A stretch of 64,000 bases of DNA, taken from NCBI GenBank assembly GCA_030435675.1, contig CM059621.1, positions 7,502,001-7,566,000 on the forward strand, given 5' to 3'. Of this stretch, positions 1 through 14,100 are shown piece by piece; position 1 is the stretch's first letter; the number at the start of each line of letters is the position of its first letter. This stretch comes from Steinernema hermaphroditum (Eukaryota; Nematoda; Chromadorea; Rhabditida; Steinernematidae). Made by a program: the position numbers and the translations under genes. The notes beneath the pieces were generated by a model. It was not told where the DNA came from and made no database searches. It was given only the letters and a program-made list of their open reading frames with translations.

Positions 1-341
1 CACAACCTCCGCTCCAGCTCTTCCGTAAACGATCGTCTGATGGCCGTGGACCGCTGCTTTATAAACCCTCAGGGGATTCCGGGGCAGCCCCAGTCCCGCC
101 ACGTGATCTATTCCATCAGCGAAAAGGACACCTACTCGGCTTCGGTGTTCGCCGGGATCTACAACGAGGTACCTCTACGCAGTGTACTCTCCGTTACGGC
201 AATCCTTTTCAGATCGACAATATGGAGTCGGCCGAGTCGACGGAGGATCGCCAGCAGGTGGGCCGTGACCTGGCCTACCAGATTTCGATTATTCAGTATG
301 CCGTCAAGTGCGCTGTTAACACTCTCAGTGAAGTTATTTAA
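1..341 (+). CDS. Glutamate carboxypeptidase II (NAALADase)-like peptidase, C-terminal end (5' partial)
   Basis: Two exons are visible: 1-168 and 213-341, separated by a 44-bp intron (169-212) ending in TTTTCAG; phase 0 is kept and the frame ends in TAA. The first exon reads DRLMAVDRCFINPQGIPG followed by a PQSRHVIYS segment. This matches the transferrin-receptor-like dimerisation domain that closes M28B peptidases of the NAALADase/PSMA family (family knowledge: R/ERxF-LnpeGlpgrpqyRHvif). The last exon is an amphipathic helix ending NTLSEVI, like the C-terminal helix of the family. The zinc-binding catalytic domain lies outside the window, so activity cannot be judged. Family members are type II membrane ectoenzymes that remove C-terminal glutamate from peptides. 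Transcription runs into the window, with a long gene-free region downstream. Confidence 0.85.
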   Translation, partial: QPPLQLFRKRSSDGRGPLLYKPSGDSGAAPVPPRDLFHQRKGHLLGFGVRRDLQRGTSTQCTLRYGNPFQIDNMESAESTEDRQQVGRDLAYQISIIQYAVKCAVNTLSEVI

Positions 342-3300
342 AATGGTTGCAAAAGGAATTCAGAAACGAAAAATTAGCATCCTTCAGAGTTTTGGCCATA
401 CTATACACCGATAGCGGTGTTCTTACTGATTATGGTGGTTCACCGCAACTCCATCACACAGCTTCTGCAGAACCCTTTACAATCCTGTCAATCACTCTTT
501 CGATGAAAACCTTTTTCCTTCCTCCTCCTCCACTCCACCATCGCTTTCGCCCACTCCGCTTCCGCGTGCGAACGATCGCTATCGTGGTCCCGCAACGACA
601 AAAACGGTTTTTGCATTAGCAGCGATGATCACCCGCGTGCCCCCAGGAGTGTACTTTCGGACGCGGTTCCACCTGCAACGCCGCTGACGTCAGCGCCTCC
701 GCAACCGGATCCTTCGCAACATCGCCGCCGGAGGCAGACGAGTCGCCGTCTGCCGCCTCACGTGCACCCCTAAAGTCGGCCTTTTTGTCGCTTGAGAGGT
801 TGTGGAATGCAGCTGAACCTGAGCATACAGTATACGGAAAAGGCGGTAAACCATGCTGTCCAGAAGCGAGGGATGTTTGACCGGATATGCTACAGAGTGA
901 TATGTTTCTGTGTCCGATCTGTGGTGTGTGATAAGAGGCTGGTGGCCTTTTGCCCAAACCGGAGATCGTTTTATGATAGTCGGGAGTAGTGGCGATAGTG
1001 GAATGAAACGCGGAAATGTTACAATTTGATTAGCATTCGGAAGGGTGTAGAAGAAGAAAGCGAAGAAGAAGAAGGCCAAACTGGTTTGGTTTTGAAAACA
1101 GATACAGATTCCGTTCTTTTACTCTGGAATGGAATCGAGATGGAGGAAGTTGGTTCTTTTGAAATGGAACCGGAAAGATCGACAACTCGAAGTGATCTTC
1201 TGATCGAGATCTTTGAAGGTGTAGGAGAATGCAAAACCTAACAAATGAAGACCGTACAGGCTCAAGTTCAAATGAGCTGAACAGGTTTACTATTCGATTC
1301 CTATATAATGCGTACCTGTTGACATTCATGTTCACTGGGGATGTAGTACTTACTTACCATATCCGCCTATTTTAGAGAGGTACGATATCCCCACTAAAAG
1401 TATCGGTTCGAAGACGAAAACAAAAGGCTCGTCAGTTAAGGGTGTCGCAAAATATCATCCAGAGTGTATGCTCCAACCCATCAGTTTTAATCTTCCATGT
1501 ACCTCTACTACAATCTAAACTTAAAACCTATTCTGCTGTTTATAGTGGACACTACTCTGTACAATGTTTCGCCATAAAACGGTAGAAATGTGGAGTTAAT
1601 CTCCGTCCAAGCAGTCTATTACATACAAGCCCCTCTTTTGCTTATGATGACGTGGACTAGAGGGACTAAAATTCAAACTCCAATCGGAGTTTGGGAGAGT
1701 ACATCTTGATAAACCACTTTCGTAGCCTTGAGCACTTCAGCCGATTGATCACAGGGCTTCTTGCTGTTTGCCTACGTGACATTTCCATTCCACGGATGGA
1801 CCTCTTCGAGTGGACATCAGGTGACAGTTTCGAAATTGCGACGATTTTTACAAGTTGAGTCGAGAGTTGGATGTGCATACTTCTCAGAACTTCCTGACCC
1901 GGATGAGTCTTCACCAGAAGAACACATTCAAGAGGGAAACAAAGCGATCCGGGTTGATGCCACGGATGTGCCACAGATCTGTTGACAGTGCACTTTCCCC
2001 CACTCTGGAACGTTTCCCATCGTCGGCGCTACAGCGTTCAGTTCTGTTGCACTCTCCCCGCGTCCACAAACATCTTTACAACCGTGGAAGCAGTTGACAC
2101 CTCTAATCGTCCCGCGGAGATCGATCTGATCAGATAAATCTTTCAAGTTTGCGATCGCCTTGTCGCCACGGCGCAGACTCATTCATCAACCGCGACCGTA
2201 ACGCGCAATTCGGTCGTTTGTCTGCCGAAGATAAGATACCGCTGGGAGCGACGGGTGCAAAACAAAGTGACCTTTGGAGGCGCTTAGTCCGCATCAGCGC
2301 TATCAGGGCGAATGTTGCCGCTTTGCCCTCGTTTCTGGTGGTAATCAGAGGCCGATTGGGTCTAAGAAGGTCCGACTTGGAGAAGTGTGCACAGCAGAGA
2401 AGAGGAGAGCTTCCCTTTCGGGGGATGTGAGATCACAGATCGGAAGGGAGAGCAGAGAACAGATCTGTACACGTGGGATCGAGTGACCTGGATACGAGTC
2501 GGATACGGTAGTCCTAAAGTCTAGGGTAGTTGCATTGTGAACCATTTAAGTGGTTGTTTGGTTAGTGTTGCTTGTTTTTGTCATATCTGAGCTGAGTACA
2601 AATCGAAGCAGTTAGCAGCGCTTATTACTTTGTGCCAAATCATTCCTTCCACTTTTATCGTTTTCTGACTGGTGTGATCTCTTATCTTTCACTTTACAGC
2701 TAATCGCCATTTTCTGACATTTTTACGTTCACATAAACGCCCTCTCGGCTAGCTACGACTATAGTCATTATCATGAATATATCAACGAGAGAATTGCTCT
2801 TGAAAAAATGGTCATATCATGAGACGCGCCTCTGCCGATTTCGCCCCATATAGGCTAGTTCGGGTGAAGTAGAGTGCGACATAAACAGGATCTATGTTCC
2901 TAACTTGCAGCAATGTCTTTGGCTCAGAGGTTACCTAAAGGTATCTTATACCACACTCTTATAGCACACATGTACGAGAACTGTCGAAAAATGGTCTTCG
3001 AAGTGTGTATCAATCAGTGTAACTCGACGTGTTCTTTTTGTTTTACTCTGACGGCAAAGTACACACAAAAAACTGACCTTTCCAAGGCTACTCCATTTTT
3101 CGTCGGCGTACACGCAATTTTTGAGGCGCTTTTTTGAGCGACAAAAATCTGCAGAAAATCTGTGAGTCAAGGCCGTTTTATGCATCGCTGCAAATCAGCG
3201 AGGAAAAGATGGATATAGCAGATGGCGTCCGATGAGTTTTTTGAGTCCGCGCTTCCGGCATATGGCGAATGAAACACACGATAACGGACTGAGGTTAGGA

Positions 3301-6300
3301 AGTTCAAAGGAACACATGACTATGTGACCTCGAGATGAAACTGATTGAATTCTATTAGAGGACAGAGGAACTTTTTTTAAAATTCGTCCTCATTTGCTCA
3401 AATTGACCCTTAAAGCCACATGTTACACTTTTTTTGTTACACGTTTTTCCAAAAGCCCGTTTCCAGATTTCCAGAATACCATCACAACAGAATTGTTCTC
3501 CAAGATCAGAAGGAATGCAGTGGAAAAATCATATAATGGGTTGAGAATACACTGTACTCAACAACCATGCCCAACGACTAAGTCCTTAGAGGAAACATAG
3601 CAAAATTAAAGAAAGTTTTCAAACGGTCATTCTTCTTACTTTAACCCAATAGAACTGCTCCATGATTCTAGGGTCCCCGTGTGTCCGAGCACCCTTGCAC
3701 TGACTACAAAACCCCTCGGCGGGGAGCACGTGTTCGCCACCACACGCAGCCTCCCGCGGCGCTCTCGGCGTCCGATTCCGCCTCGCCTTGCCTCGGCCGT
3801 CTACCGTCGTCGCGCACAGTGACGTGATTTACGACTTTTCATCGTCCGCCGAACAAATTCGAACAAATTCGAGATGATAACTTTTTGATAAACTCGTCCA
3901 GCGGAATTCTCGAAGGTCGCCAAGCCTCAAGGTCGCCAGCGCCTCGCGAAAAACAGCGAAAACGGAAGGAAGGACGCAACTTTTTGCGCGCCTCGATGAC
4001 TCTCTGTAATTTGAGCGGAGGCGCGATGGCCGTCGGAAATGGATAATTTGAGGTGAATCACATCGGCACCTTTCGAGGAGGAAGCGCGTGTGGCGCGTGG
4101 AGGTGGCGATTACACCCACGTGTTGCGCTGATTAGATGTTGCCGACTCGAGAAGGTGATTAGAGGTGAGGAATTAGGAACTGCTCGACATAATTCTTTGG
4201 CACTCTGATCGCTTTATGGACGCCTTATGAGAAATCTTCTGCTGGGACATTTACTTCATACTTCTCATGCAGAACTTGACGGACTTGCTTTATATTTTAG
4301 TGAGTCTCGTATGGATCACACAGTAGGGTGGAAAGTGCATTATAAGAACAGAATAGAGGGACAGTTGGACGTTCCCACAATGACCAACCAACCAGCTGTC
4401 TCAAAAGTGGAAGTGAAGGCTGTCTAGACACAAGTCTACAGAGTCACTTTCGAGAGCATCTACTGTGAGACTAATCGAACACTTTTGTATTCCGACCGGT
4501 CTCACATTTGGGTGCTCCCGAAAATGGCCTTGCCTGTCTAGACGTCACTGTTAGGTGCGGCTGTGGTCAACTCCATCAACTTTAAGTGCACAGGTGCGCA
4601 TCATCGTCGATCGTCTTTTGAAGAGCATCAGGAGGGTATCTGTCACTAGTGTCTCCATACATGTTGTGCACAAATGAGTATTCCGTGGCGCTTCCCTTAA
4701 ACATTTCGATCTTCTTGTCCTCTGGAGGAAGAACAGGCTCTGACCACGTGCGATGGAAATCAAAATTAATGGCGTTCCGATAGGATCGCTTGCAACTCAG
4801 ATAGGATGGCAGCATTGTGTTTGGTTTCAAACGACTCGTTTGTCCTTGACTCGAAGCGGGATCCAGCGGAGGTTTAAGCTTATGAGGAAAGCTGAAAGGT
4901 TCAGAAAAACTGGTGCATTACGGTTCACAACAAACAAATGTATGAACTGACGCTGGATCGTATCTGTGCAGGGAAAGTAGCTAATCAGCGCTATATGACC
5001 AGGAATCTCAAGATGTCTCCGTATGTTTTGTTGAACGCTAGTCTCGTCAACAACTGTTCCATCGCCAATTAATCACGCTGGAGGCCTTTCGTTTTTTGTG
5101 ACTGACGCTTCAGTGATTCGACCTCCGCCCGTCACGTTTTGCGAAACCGTTCGGCGATGTTTGAACGCTTCTCGCGACAAACAACCTTCAGAATTGCCCT
5201 CACGCGTGAACCTCTCCTGGACGCTCGACGCATTGAAAAGGCAGGAAATATCTCGACCGTATGGGTGCATTTCCGGGCCCTCGTGAGGGGATTATTCGGA
5301 TTCTGACGGTCCCTCACATGATCGGCGTGCACTTTCGCGTTTTTCCTGTCGAAGTGCACCTCGGAAGAACAATCAATCTATGCTCGGTGGAAGCTGTTTT
5401 CACCGTTTTTTTTTGCCGCCGATTTGATGGACGCGACGTGAGAAGTTGGGAGATATGTGGACAGCACTAAAAAGTGACCTTTAGTGAAGATGAGGAGACG
5501 ACCTTCGTTGGAAACAGTGATAAGATTCACGAGGAGTACATGAAGATGCTCTGTTCTAAACCACTTGGAAACACAAGGAAAAAAGGATTCACTTAATTTC
5601 CGATTCTCATATTCACATGTTCGATGAACAACTGACCACGAAAAATGAGAATTTCTAGAATTTTCTTTCAAACGTGGTAAAGAACGGGTTGTGTTCTTGG
5701 TTCTGTCTTTTCGACTGACATTATTATAGGTAGCCCTGTTTGCTCAAAAAGACAAAAAAAACGACTTTCGTTGGAAATAGTAATCCGAAACATGAGGGGC
5801 TACTTTTTTTCGTTTTCTGCGCTATTTGGAAACATATTAGAGCGACTGGGATCGACGCGAAAAAATAGTCATTTTTTAAAAATTTCTATCGAGTTTGTTT
5901 GCGATATCAAATATTTTACATGTTGTTTAAGTGGATCAAAACTAGGCGAAAAAGAGCCAAACCATATGTTGACCCTTATAAATTAAAGTCGCAACAAACT
6001 CAACAATGTTCATTCTACAAGTTCAGTTCCTTTTCAATTTCAAATCAATTAAATCAAAATTCGTCCTTGACTCGACTCGATGTCGCGATGTCAAATGTCC
6101 ATCACTACACTAATCAGCACATGTACTCTTCGGTGCTACCGATCAAAACAAAAGTGACGACTTCGCCCTTTTATCATTTCCCTTTCCTGGTGACCTTTTA
6201 TCGCTCCAAAAGAAGCCGATCGACCTGGGAAGGAAAATAACTGCAGTACCCATCCGACAGATCATGTATGCAAATAGAGGTTGGCTGAATTTGAGTATGA

Positions 6301-8147
6301 TCACATTTTATCAAAGGGAACACAGTTCGTCTAGCACACGTCTACTCTGAGGAACCTTGTGCTCACAGATTTCCTTCCCCTAAGCCGTTTTAGATGAGGT
6401 TCCTTTGTTCCACTCCCCCTTCTTCCACAAGTGGAAGTGAAACAAAGATCCTTGCTCCGTGACCCCTTATCAACAACCTCTTCCCAAAAGCTCTAATCAC
6501 CCTTTTTCGGCGTCACACACGTCAGCACACGGCGCTCCTTTGTTGTAAACCCCAAAAAATCGAGCCTTATCGGTGCCTTCCGCGATCGCCCGTTTCGTCC
6601 TCGAGCGAATCGCCGCGAGGCGATCGATCGGGAATTCTTGACAGAATGCCAAAAGAAGACGGCGGTTTGTGTAAACAACTTGTTTGCCGCGCCCTCTGCG
6701 AAAACGAATTCTGGAAGAAGAAGGACACTCCACTCAGGGGCGCCCGTAGGAGAAGGAGAGCTTCTTGGCGCTCGCGGAGGCGTGGATTATTTGTTTTCGG
6801 GGAACTTTGGAGGAAGTTGTTTGTTTTTGCGAGACGATAATGCCATGTTAGGAGATGCAAAGAGCTCGTTGAGGGTGGAATGGGATGGTGATTTCCGGAA
6901 ATTTATAATTAAAGGCATAAAAATGGAACTGGAAAATTTGGAACTGACCGTAGCCGTCCATATTTTTTGTAACTGATAAAAGCTGGCTCAAATATCTCAG
7001 TAATGAAAACGGATTTGTTTCCTTTTTTTGCTAATTGTAAGCGTCAGAAACGAAATCTGAGTCACTGTTTCAAAATTTCAATTTAAGATAGATATGAATC
7101 ATCATAAATTTGTACATTCGTGGTTTGTATTTAAATCTATTTAAAACGGCTTTGTTTCCTTTTTTCTGTTTACTAGCAGAACTATTAACATTCCTTTCAT
7201 CCATCCATTCTTTTTTTTTTGTTTTTTAATACTGTTTTCACCCAATCTATGAAGGACTCATCTATTGGCATCTACTTCTCTGTTTAAGTCACTCCCAAAC
7301 TCCAAACTTCCCTAGGGGTTTGTCCCCCAACTATTGTCAATTCGTTGTCGAAAAGCGTTCTGTGTAATGCACAAGTAGCCCATAAATCACCGGAGAAGCC
7401 ACGTTCCGTCGTGCACCGAACAGGTCGGCGCTCCTGGAGGGAACTTTGCCCGCGGACCCGACGCATTTCGGTGACGGCGACGACGATAAATCGAATGGAA
7501 ACTCATTCCGGAACAGAAGTCGCTCCGTTCGTTTGGCAACAAAATTGGAAAAGAAGGTAATTAAGGCCGGAAAACAGAGATAATATAAATTGATGGCCTC
7601 TGAATCGGATGGGAAGTCAAATTGGGACACAATAACCCCGAATTAGAGCAGCAAATTTCAATTAAATTCAAGAGATATTTCCGTTTCTCTGCTCTCAAAT
7701 ATTTGTTTGACATTCACAGTGTTTGACCACTTCCATATCCGTGGATTAGTCAGAAAGTAAACGTTTCGGCCGTTTCGTTTTTGGCATTTTGCTCTTTCTG
7801 GAGCTCCTTCTCATTCCCATGCGCTTTTCTATTAGAACTGTTCCAGGGATCTGCCATCCTATTGGTCCACAAAAGCTGTCCTTGTATCCATGATGTGCAC
7901 TTTACACTCCAAAATGGGAAACGGTTGCCTCCAGATAGGCACATACACGTTCAGATTATCCTGTTTTCGACAAGTGATCCGGATGATCTCGGCCGCATGG
8001 TTAGGGGCGCCACGTACGTGAGTGTCTTCGCCAACGCACCTCCGTTGCAGCGACGTCCACCGCTCAACTCTGTGATGTATTGAAAGGCGATTAGAGTGTT
8101 TACTAAAAGTTGTGTGGTCGCTCTTCTGGGCGTTGCGGATCAAGAAG

Positions 8148-8163
8148 CGCCACGTACGTGGCG
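8148..8163. repeat. 16-bp perfect palindrome around CACGTACGTG
   Basis: The sequence CGCCACGTACGTGGCG is a perfect palindrome. The core CACGTACGTG also occurs at 8011-8020, about 140 bp upstream, preceded by GCGC in both places. It lies in gene-free DNA. It may be a paired binding site for a dimeric regulator, but no factor can be assigned. Confidence 0.5.
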
Positions 8164-11100
8164 GTGGCGGAGTGCCAGCTCACTCCTTTGTCCCCACCGG
8201 AGGCAAACAACTTTTTCGGCTCCAGTGTCTCTTATCACGAACTCACTCCCCCCTCGCCCGCTGCCTTTATCTGGAACTTCCATTTTACGACAGGTACACC
8301 AAGGCTGCTCCCCTCCTGCACCCCTATTTCCCTGGACACCCCTCTGCTACTGCTTATAAGCTGGCCCCCTTATCTCCCTACTTCCGCTGGCCGACCGCTT
8401 CCCACTTCCCATGTATCCAAAGCGGCCGTAATCCGCGGCTTGACACCCCAAATCCGGGATTTCCACCTCCTTCCGAATCCATTTCGCACTTAGCCAAATT
8501 GCCCGCAGCGAGTCCGAGGCGCTAAATGCATCCCTGGACGAAAGGTCAGCTTTGGCAGATTTGGCAAATCGATTCCAAGAAGGTATTAGTTCCACGGCTT
8601 TTGTCGTTTGCCTACGTCAGCAGCAAAATACAATGAATGGCACCTATTCGGGGAAGATGAGCTGAACTCCAGGAATCCAGAAGAAGAGGTGACGCAACGC
8701 TGTTTGTATTTGCAGAGAGGCACTTGAATCAAAACAGAATTAGTCATTTCCGGCCACGGCGTTTGCTTAGAATGAGATAAACTAATGACTGATAATTGAA
8801 GAAAACAAAGCTTCTGCCATAGGGGGTCCTTTAAACCAGAAATGTCCTTTTTGAGGCACTTTCTGACACAAAAAGTGTTTTATCCAGAAATAGATGTCCA
8901 CTTATATTTTTAGATGACGAAATGCCACTTTTCTATTATCGGAAGCGATCCATTTATGGCGACTTTGGAGCTTTATATCAGAGTGACTTACATGTGGTTA
9001 TCCCCTGAACAACAGCAGAAAACGTCACCACTCGCAAATCCGATTTATTTCCGATGATAGAGTTCTTTATGCTTCCCCCGTCATATGAATTGCTCATAGG
9101 AAGGCTGGCTACCTTCCATCTTCCAGCTTACACCCATTCCTACTTGAAACGCAAGAGGCGAGAGATGTTTCTTCTTCGAGAAGGCGCCGGAATGTTCTGC
9201 TGAGCTTCTTATTCTATCTGTGTTTTGTGCTTTGAGAGATGAAATCAGACGTCGTTTCTTGACATTTTTCGCAGTTTTGTAGTCTTGTAAATCAAGGACT
9301 CACATCCCTTTCGTTTATCATCTCAGCACAAATAAAATCTTAATTTTGCAGCGCTTATCACGAAAGCGCTCCTCCACCCTGAGGCGACCCTTCAAACTAT
9401 GCTGATAACAATCTGCAAACTGGCGTTTTCCATCGAACATTCTGATCGAATTTGTGCTTTTTATGGCCAATTGGATTATGGAGCGCATAGTGAAGGGAGT
9501 GATTCATACTTTCCAACGTATGCTACGGGAACTTCCTCATTTTTTTGTGTTCTAGGGATGACTAAATAATTTATTGTTTTATTTAAGATTAGATCTATGG
9601 GGCGTCGGACTTAGTCTGATTTTTCATCAGGACTGAATTTTTTCAGAGTTTAGGAACAGTTTTATGGCATTATTCTCTTCTCTGTTTGCCTTATTTCTTT
9701 TGTGATTTTGTCCGGTCACCGAACCCTACACTTCTTATTATGAATCGGAGTATCTCGTCCATCTTAGGATTGCACCAGCAACGTGTATTTTATAAAACGA
9801 AACGTTCTTTTGGTTAGCTGTTGACTAACACCATACGAGGAAGTATACATACATTGACTTCTACTGCATTCCGCGGCGTCCCTAGCTTAATGAATTGGTA
9901 GATTGACCGTTTCTCATATGTCTATGCCAGAAGTATGTCTTTCCATATTGGTTCTTCCTCTTCTGCACACTCGCCTCACATCCCCCCTCTCCCCCAGCAC
10001 TCTCTCAAGCACTTCCCTGGCTGGAAACATCTCCGCGATGTTTAAATCCGCGGCCACTCCGCCAGACAGCGGCGCGTTATTTATTTGCCGCGCTGACGTG
10101 TCCCTCTCAAAATAGCGTCGTCGTCCGCACTCTCCCCTCCTCAGGACACATTCTTCGCCACTCCAAACGCCCGAGGACGCCGGCGACGCAGACGGCACAT
10201 GTTGCCTTCGCGAGCGGAAAATAAAAAATTGATGATTGTGGCGGTGCAGGCCGTTAACTTCTCCGCGATTGATGGAATATTCCACCAGCGAGGCGCCCGC
10301 GCTATCGCTTTCCGCGGGCCGCAGGAGCAGACACAACACACAGTGATGAATGGCGATGCACTTTCGAGCGGACCCGATGAAAAAATGCACTTTGGAGAGC
10401 CACAGGGAATCGCCGCCGTTTTTTGTCTCCGCACCAAATTGCTTTTTTTTGTCTTTTGGACGATGAGGAAGTGGCTTCTGGAGTGGTAGAGGGTTCGCAG
10501 AGTTCCTGGAACGAGTCTCTTTGAGGATGCACTCCTTTTGAGCCGTGACAGTGACACATTTTTCTGTTTTGACTAGATAAGATCAGTGTTGCGATAGGAT
10601 CTAGGAACGCCGCCGAGGGCGCCCCTCTCGACGGTGATGTCATGGAGCGGCGAAACATCGAGACCAACTGTGCAAACAGTGCAATCATGAGGGCATTTGT
10701 CTGTCGCTAGTCGGAAGAGCTAACACGAGCGGCGCTGATAATGTGGCGGCACTAAGCAAACGCCGACCGACTGAACTCAGTTTTATAAATAGGTGTCACT
10801 ATGGGGTCATTTTGTAGGTTTACGAGGTGGAAGTGGAAGGACAGTTTGGGACAAAGTAGACGGATTATTTGGAAAGTGCTGACTAAATGCTCAAGGGTAG
10901 GGAACCTAGATTCAGGAATGCTGTATAAAAAGAAGGCAAGTTGATATCATTTTGCGGGTTCATGTGGCACATGTGGCAGAAACAGCTTGGCTGCCTAAAG
11001 CGTAGATGGATTGTATAAAATGGGCATGGTTACTAAGTGTTTGAGAATGGTTACTAAGAGGTGTTTGGAGCACTTGGCCAGGACCTCACCATATGATCAC

Positions 11101-14100
11101 TTTCTTTTTCTCAAAATTTTCGAAAAAGTTTCGAACGAACAGAGAAAAACCTGTCCACATATTTATTGACCTTTCATCTGATAGCAAAAGGGAACCCTAG
11201 CTTCAGAAATATCGGCTAAAAACACATATGGTATGGTCATCATTGACATCGACGTCCTCCCTTTCAAGAATAGGGTTCCCTTTCGGAAACGAACTCCATC
11301 CGTTTTTCGTCCACAGACGAAACATTCGGCGCACAAAAAGCTTTCAGCTGATTGAGTGCATTGTATCGACGCTGACTAACAGATGTTTCGAAGATGCACG
11401 TAGGCAGTCAAAGCAAATGACATCGAAAAAGAGGCGAACCGTACCGTTTAATCTGCCTTTTCTCGAGGTATACTGTGCTTTTTCTTGACTCCTTGACTCT
11501 TCTTCTCGTTCCAAAATCGTTTTTCTTCTTCACAAACAGCCCCCAAGAACCCATTTTTCTCTCCCCAAACGCTAATAAACGCCCAAATGAGTTTGAACTC
11601 TCCGTCTTCATCCAGACGACTCCTTCTTCTTCTTCGCAAAACAGCTCCGTTTCCCATACTCCCCCAGAGTCAATCTCTCATCTTTCTGCGCCGGGCGCAC
11701 TTTCGGTCTCCGAAGGGAATTCTTTTAGAAGGCGCCCCGAATCGCCGTTTGTTTTCGCGGCGAGGAATTTAGGTTGGCGTCTGGCGACGTCGCCTCCGCG
11801 GCCTCTTCTTCCATGGTGGCGGCGTCGAGATCGGATCGTCGTTTTGTGCGACTTTTTGCGGTTTCGTTTTTGTCACTTTTCGCCTCCTTTTTGACGACTT
11901 AATTGGGCGACGACGTTGCGCAACGCCTTTCGAGTTCGGCCGCCGGAAACCGACGCGATTCCGATCGTATCGGAGGGCCAATGGGGCGAGGTACCCACGA
12001 GGACACGCCGAAACGGGCTTTGTGCGCCTTTGTGGGTGGGCGTTTATGAGCAATTGGCGTCAATGTGCGATGGCTTTGAGACGCCGAAAACAGAAAAGTT
12101 TTTCTACCGAGGCACTTGGCGAGGTCGTCAATTTGATTTTACGATCCACGAGCTGATCGATTACACTCAATTCGCACTTCAAGAAGGCAATTAGGACTTG
12201 ATGAGCGTTTTTGTCGACGCAAATTGTTTGGATCGTTTTTTGAAGATCGATTAGGAAAGTGCAGAAGGACATAACTCTGTCACGCGAGAGTCGAGGCGGT
12301 TTTTAGAAACGGCTCCTCTGACAGATAAAGAGTACAGTGCGCTATCACAAAACGGTTCACTCGTTTTGTACTTTTATTGATCGGTTTGGCTTCGGAAGTT
12401 GAAAGTAAAGTCGCCAAATGAAGTCGGGATACAGATTAAGATGAAGATCGATCTGTAGAAGAGGACCGGAGAATCAGCTTCTGAAAAGGGTGCTAAACGC
12501 AACATTCCGAAAAAGACATTGTCTTTTATGACTTCCTTGATATGACTATGACCTTTATGATAAGAATTTGCAGATCTGCAAATATTTCTTGTTCTTTGGC
12601 GCGATAAAAGTGGTCAAAATACGTTCTTTCGTTCGCTTTTTGTTCTTTTAAAGAGTGGGATCAAGTAGATGGTGCTGAGAAGCCGAAAAAAGTGATCCCT
12701 GAGTGACAAGTATTGCGCTTTTACTGTCACTCACTGCCACGCCGTGATGACAGATAGTTTTTGTTGTCTGCCGACTACCGTAGTCCGTTCAGAGTTTATT
12801 GCGCTAATACATCTGCTGTCGAACTCCAATTCAAAACATTTACTTTATTAAATGTCGATGCACTTTACGCTATTTATACACCTTCAAATGGCTTCCATTC
12901 TACTTCCATTCTTAATGGATTTCATGTTTCCCCTATCCCAGTCTTTGGTCCATGACGTGATGGACATAAGGAACAGCTTCAACTTAAGCTCCTTCCAAAA
13001 CATACCTAAATAAGAGTCGGTTCCATCAAATGCAACGACTGTTTCCCTTGCATGCCCTGATAAAAGTGCACTTTCGAGACAAGATCAGCCGATCAGACGG
13101 TCTCTACTGTCTGCGTCTATCGGTCGACCAGGAAGTCATCCCTGTCCGGACTGTTTTCGGCCGTCCCCGAATTCCTTTTATGCCTGTTTGTGCCTCTTCC
13201 CGGGGCGCGTACTGTCGCCGTCGGCGTTATCAGCGAGACGTTGCCATCTCGTCCAACTGTTCAGTTGCATTTCACTGTTTGATTAGACGATAAGCGACGC
13301 TCCCTCGGAAGCACACACTGTTTGTCCCTTTAGCGATTCCAAACGATGGCGCCGTTTGGACAGCTGAGCGATCGGGTTGGAGCGCCGCCAAAACAGGAGA
13401 GCCCCGGCTGACTCAGGCTGGGAAAGGCCGAAGAGGAAGCGGACGAAAGTGCACTTCGGCGGCGCCCTTTAGGAAACAATCGAATTTGGCCGCCGGAGAC
13501 GGAGGGGATTACGCGTGCACCCGGGAGCGGTAATAACATTAAAATTATGAGATTTTGGAAACGGCCCCACAGCGCATTAATTATTAAACGACAACGCATT
13601 CGGCGACCGAAAACGAGGCGCTCTTCGCCTTCGAAGGACTCTGAATTATTTATGAGACACCAGAGGTCAGACTCCTGTTTTCGTTGCCTGGAAGTGTCAC
13701 TTTCGAGTGACTAATCAACCGCCTCTTCAGGATCCAAATCAACTTAGCGTGACTAACTCTGCAGGCGACAAACGTTTCGTCGACTTTGAAATTCAAATCC
13801 GACGAGACGGCGTCGCCAGACTGCGGAGAATTATTTATTTTCGACGATGACGTGGCGCGTGGAACTGCAGACGAGTGGGGGAGAGGGAATGTTGCCACTT
13901 GCCGCCAGAGGGACCTGTGGAACGAAGCAGAAGAAGCACACTGATCCACAGGAAAGAGACTTCCTGCAAGACGTCTAGACGATAGACACTGGGCTTGTCT
14001 GGAGTGGATGACACAAATAGACGTCTATTGTCTCCAAGCAGCTCCTTTGTAGACTCTGTCTCAAAAACACTGTAATATTCCCCTTTTCTATAAAATTTAA

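Noticed and set aside
8096..8525. Pro/Tyr/Ser-rich frames of about 130 codons
   Set aside because: Three overlapping frames are open in a C-rich stretch; nothing favours one.
12060..12272. Frames on both strands that look protein-like
   Set aside because: Short, mutually overlapping and without domains or splice signals.
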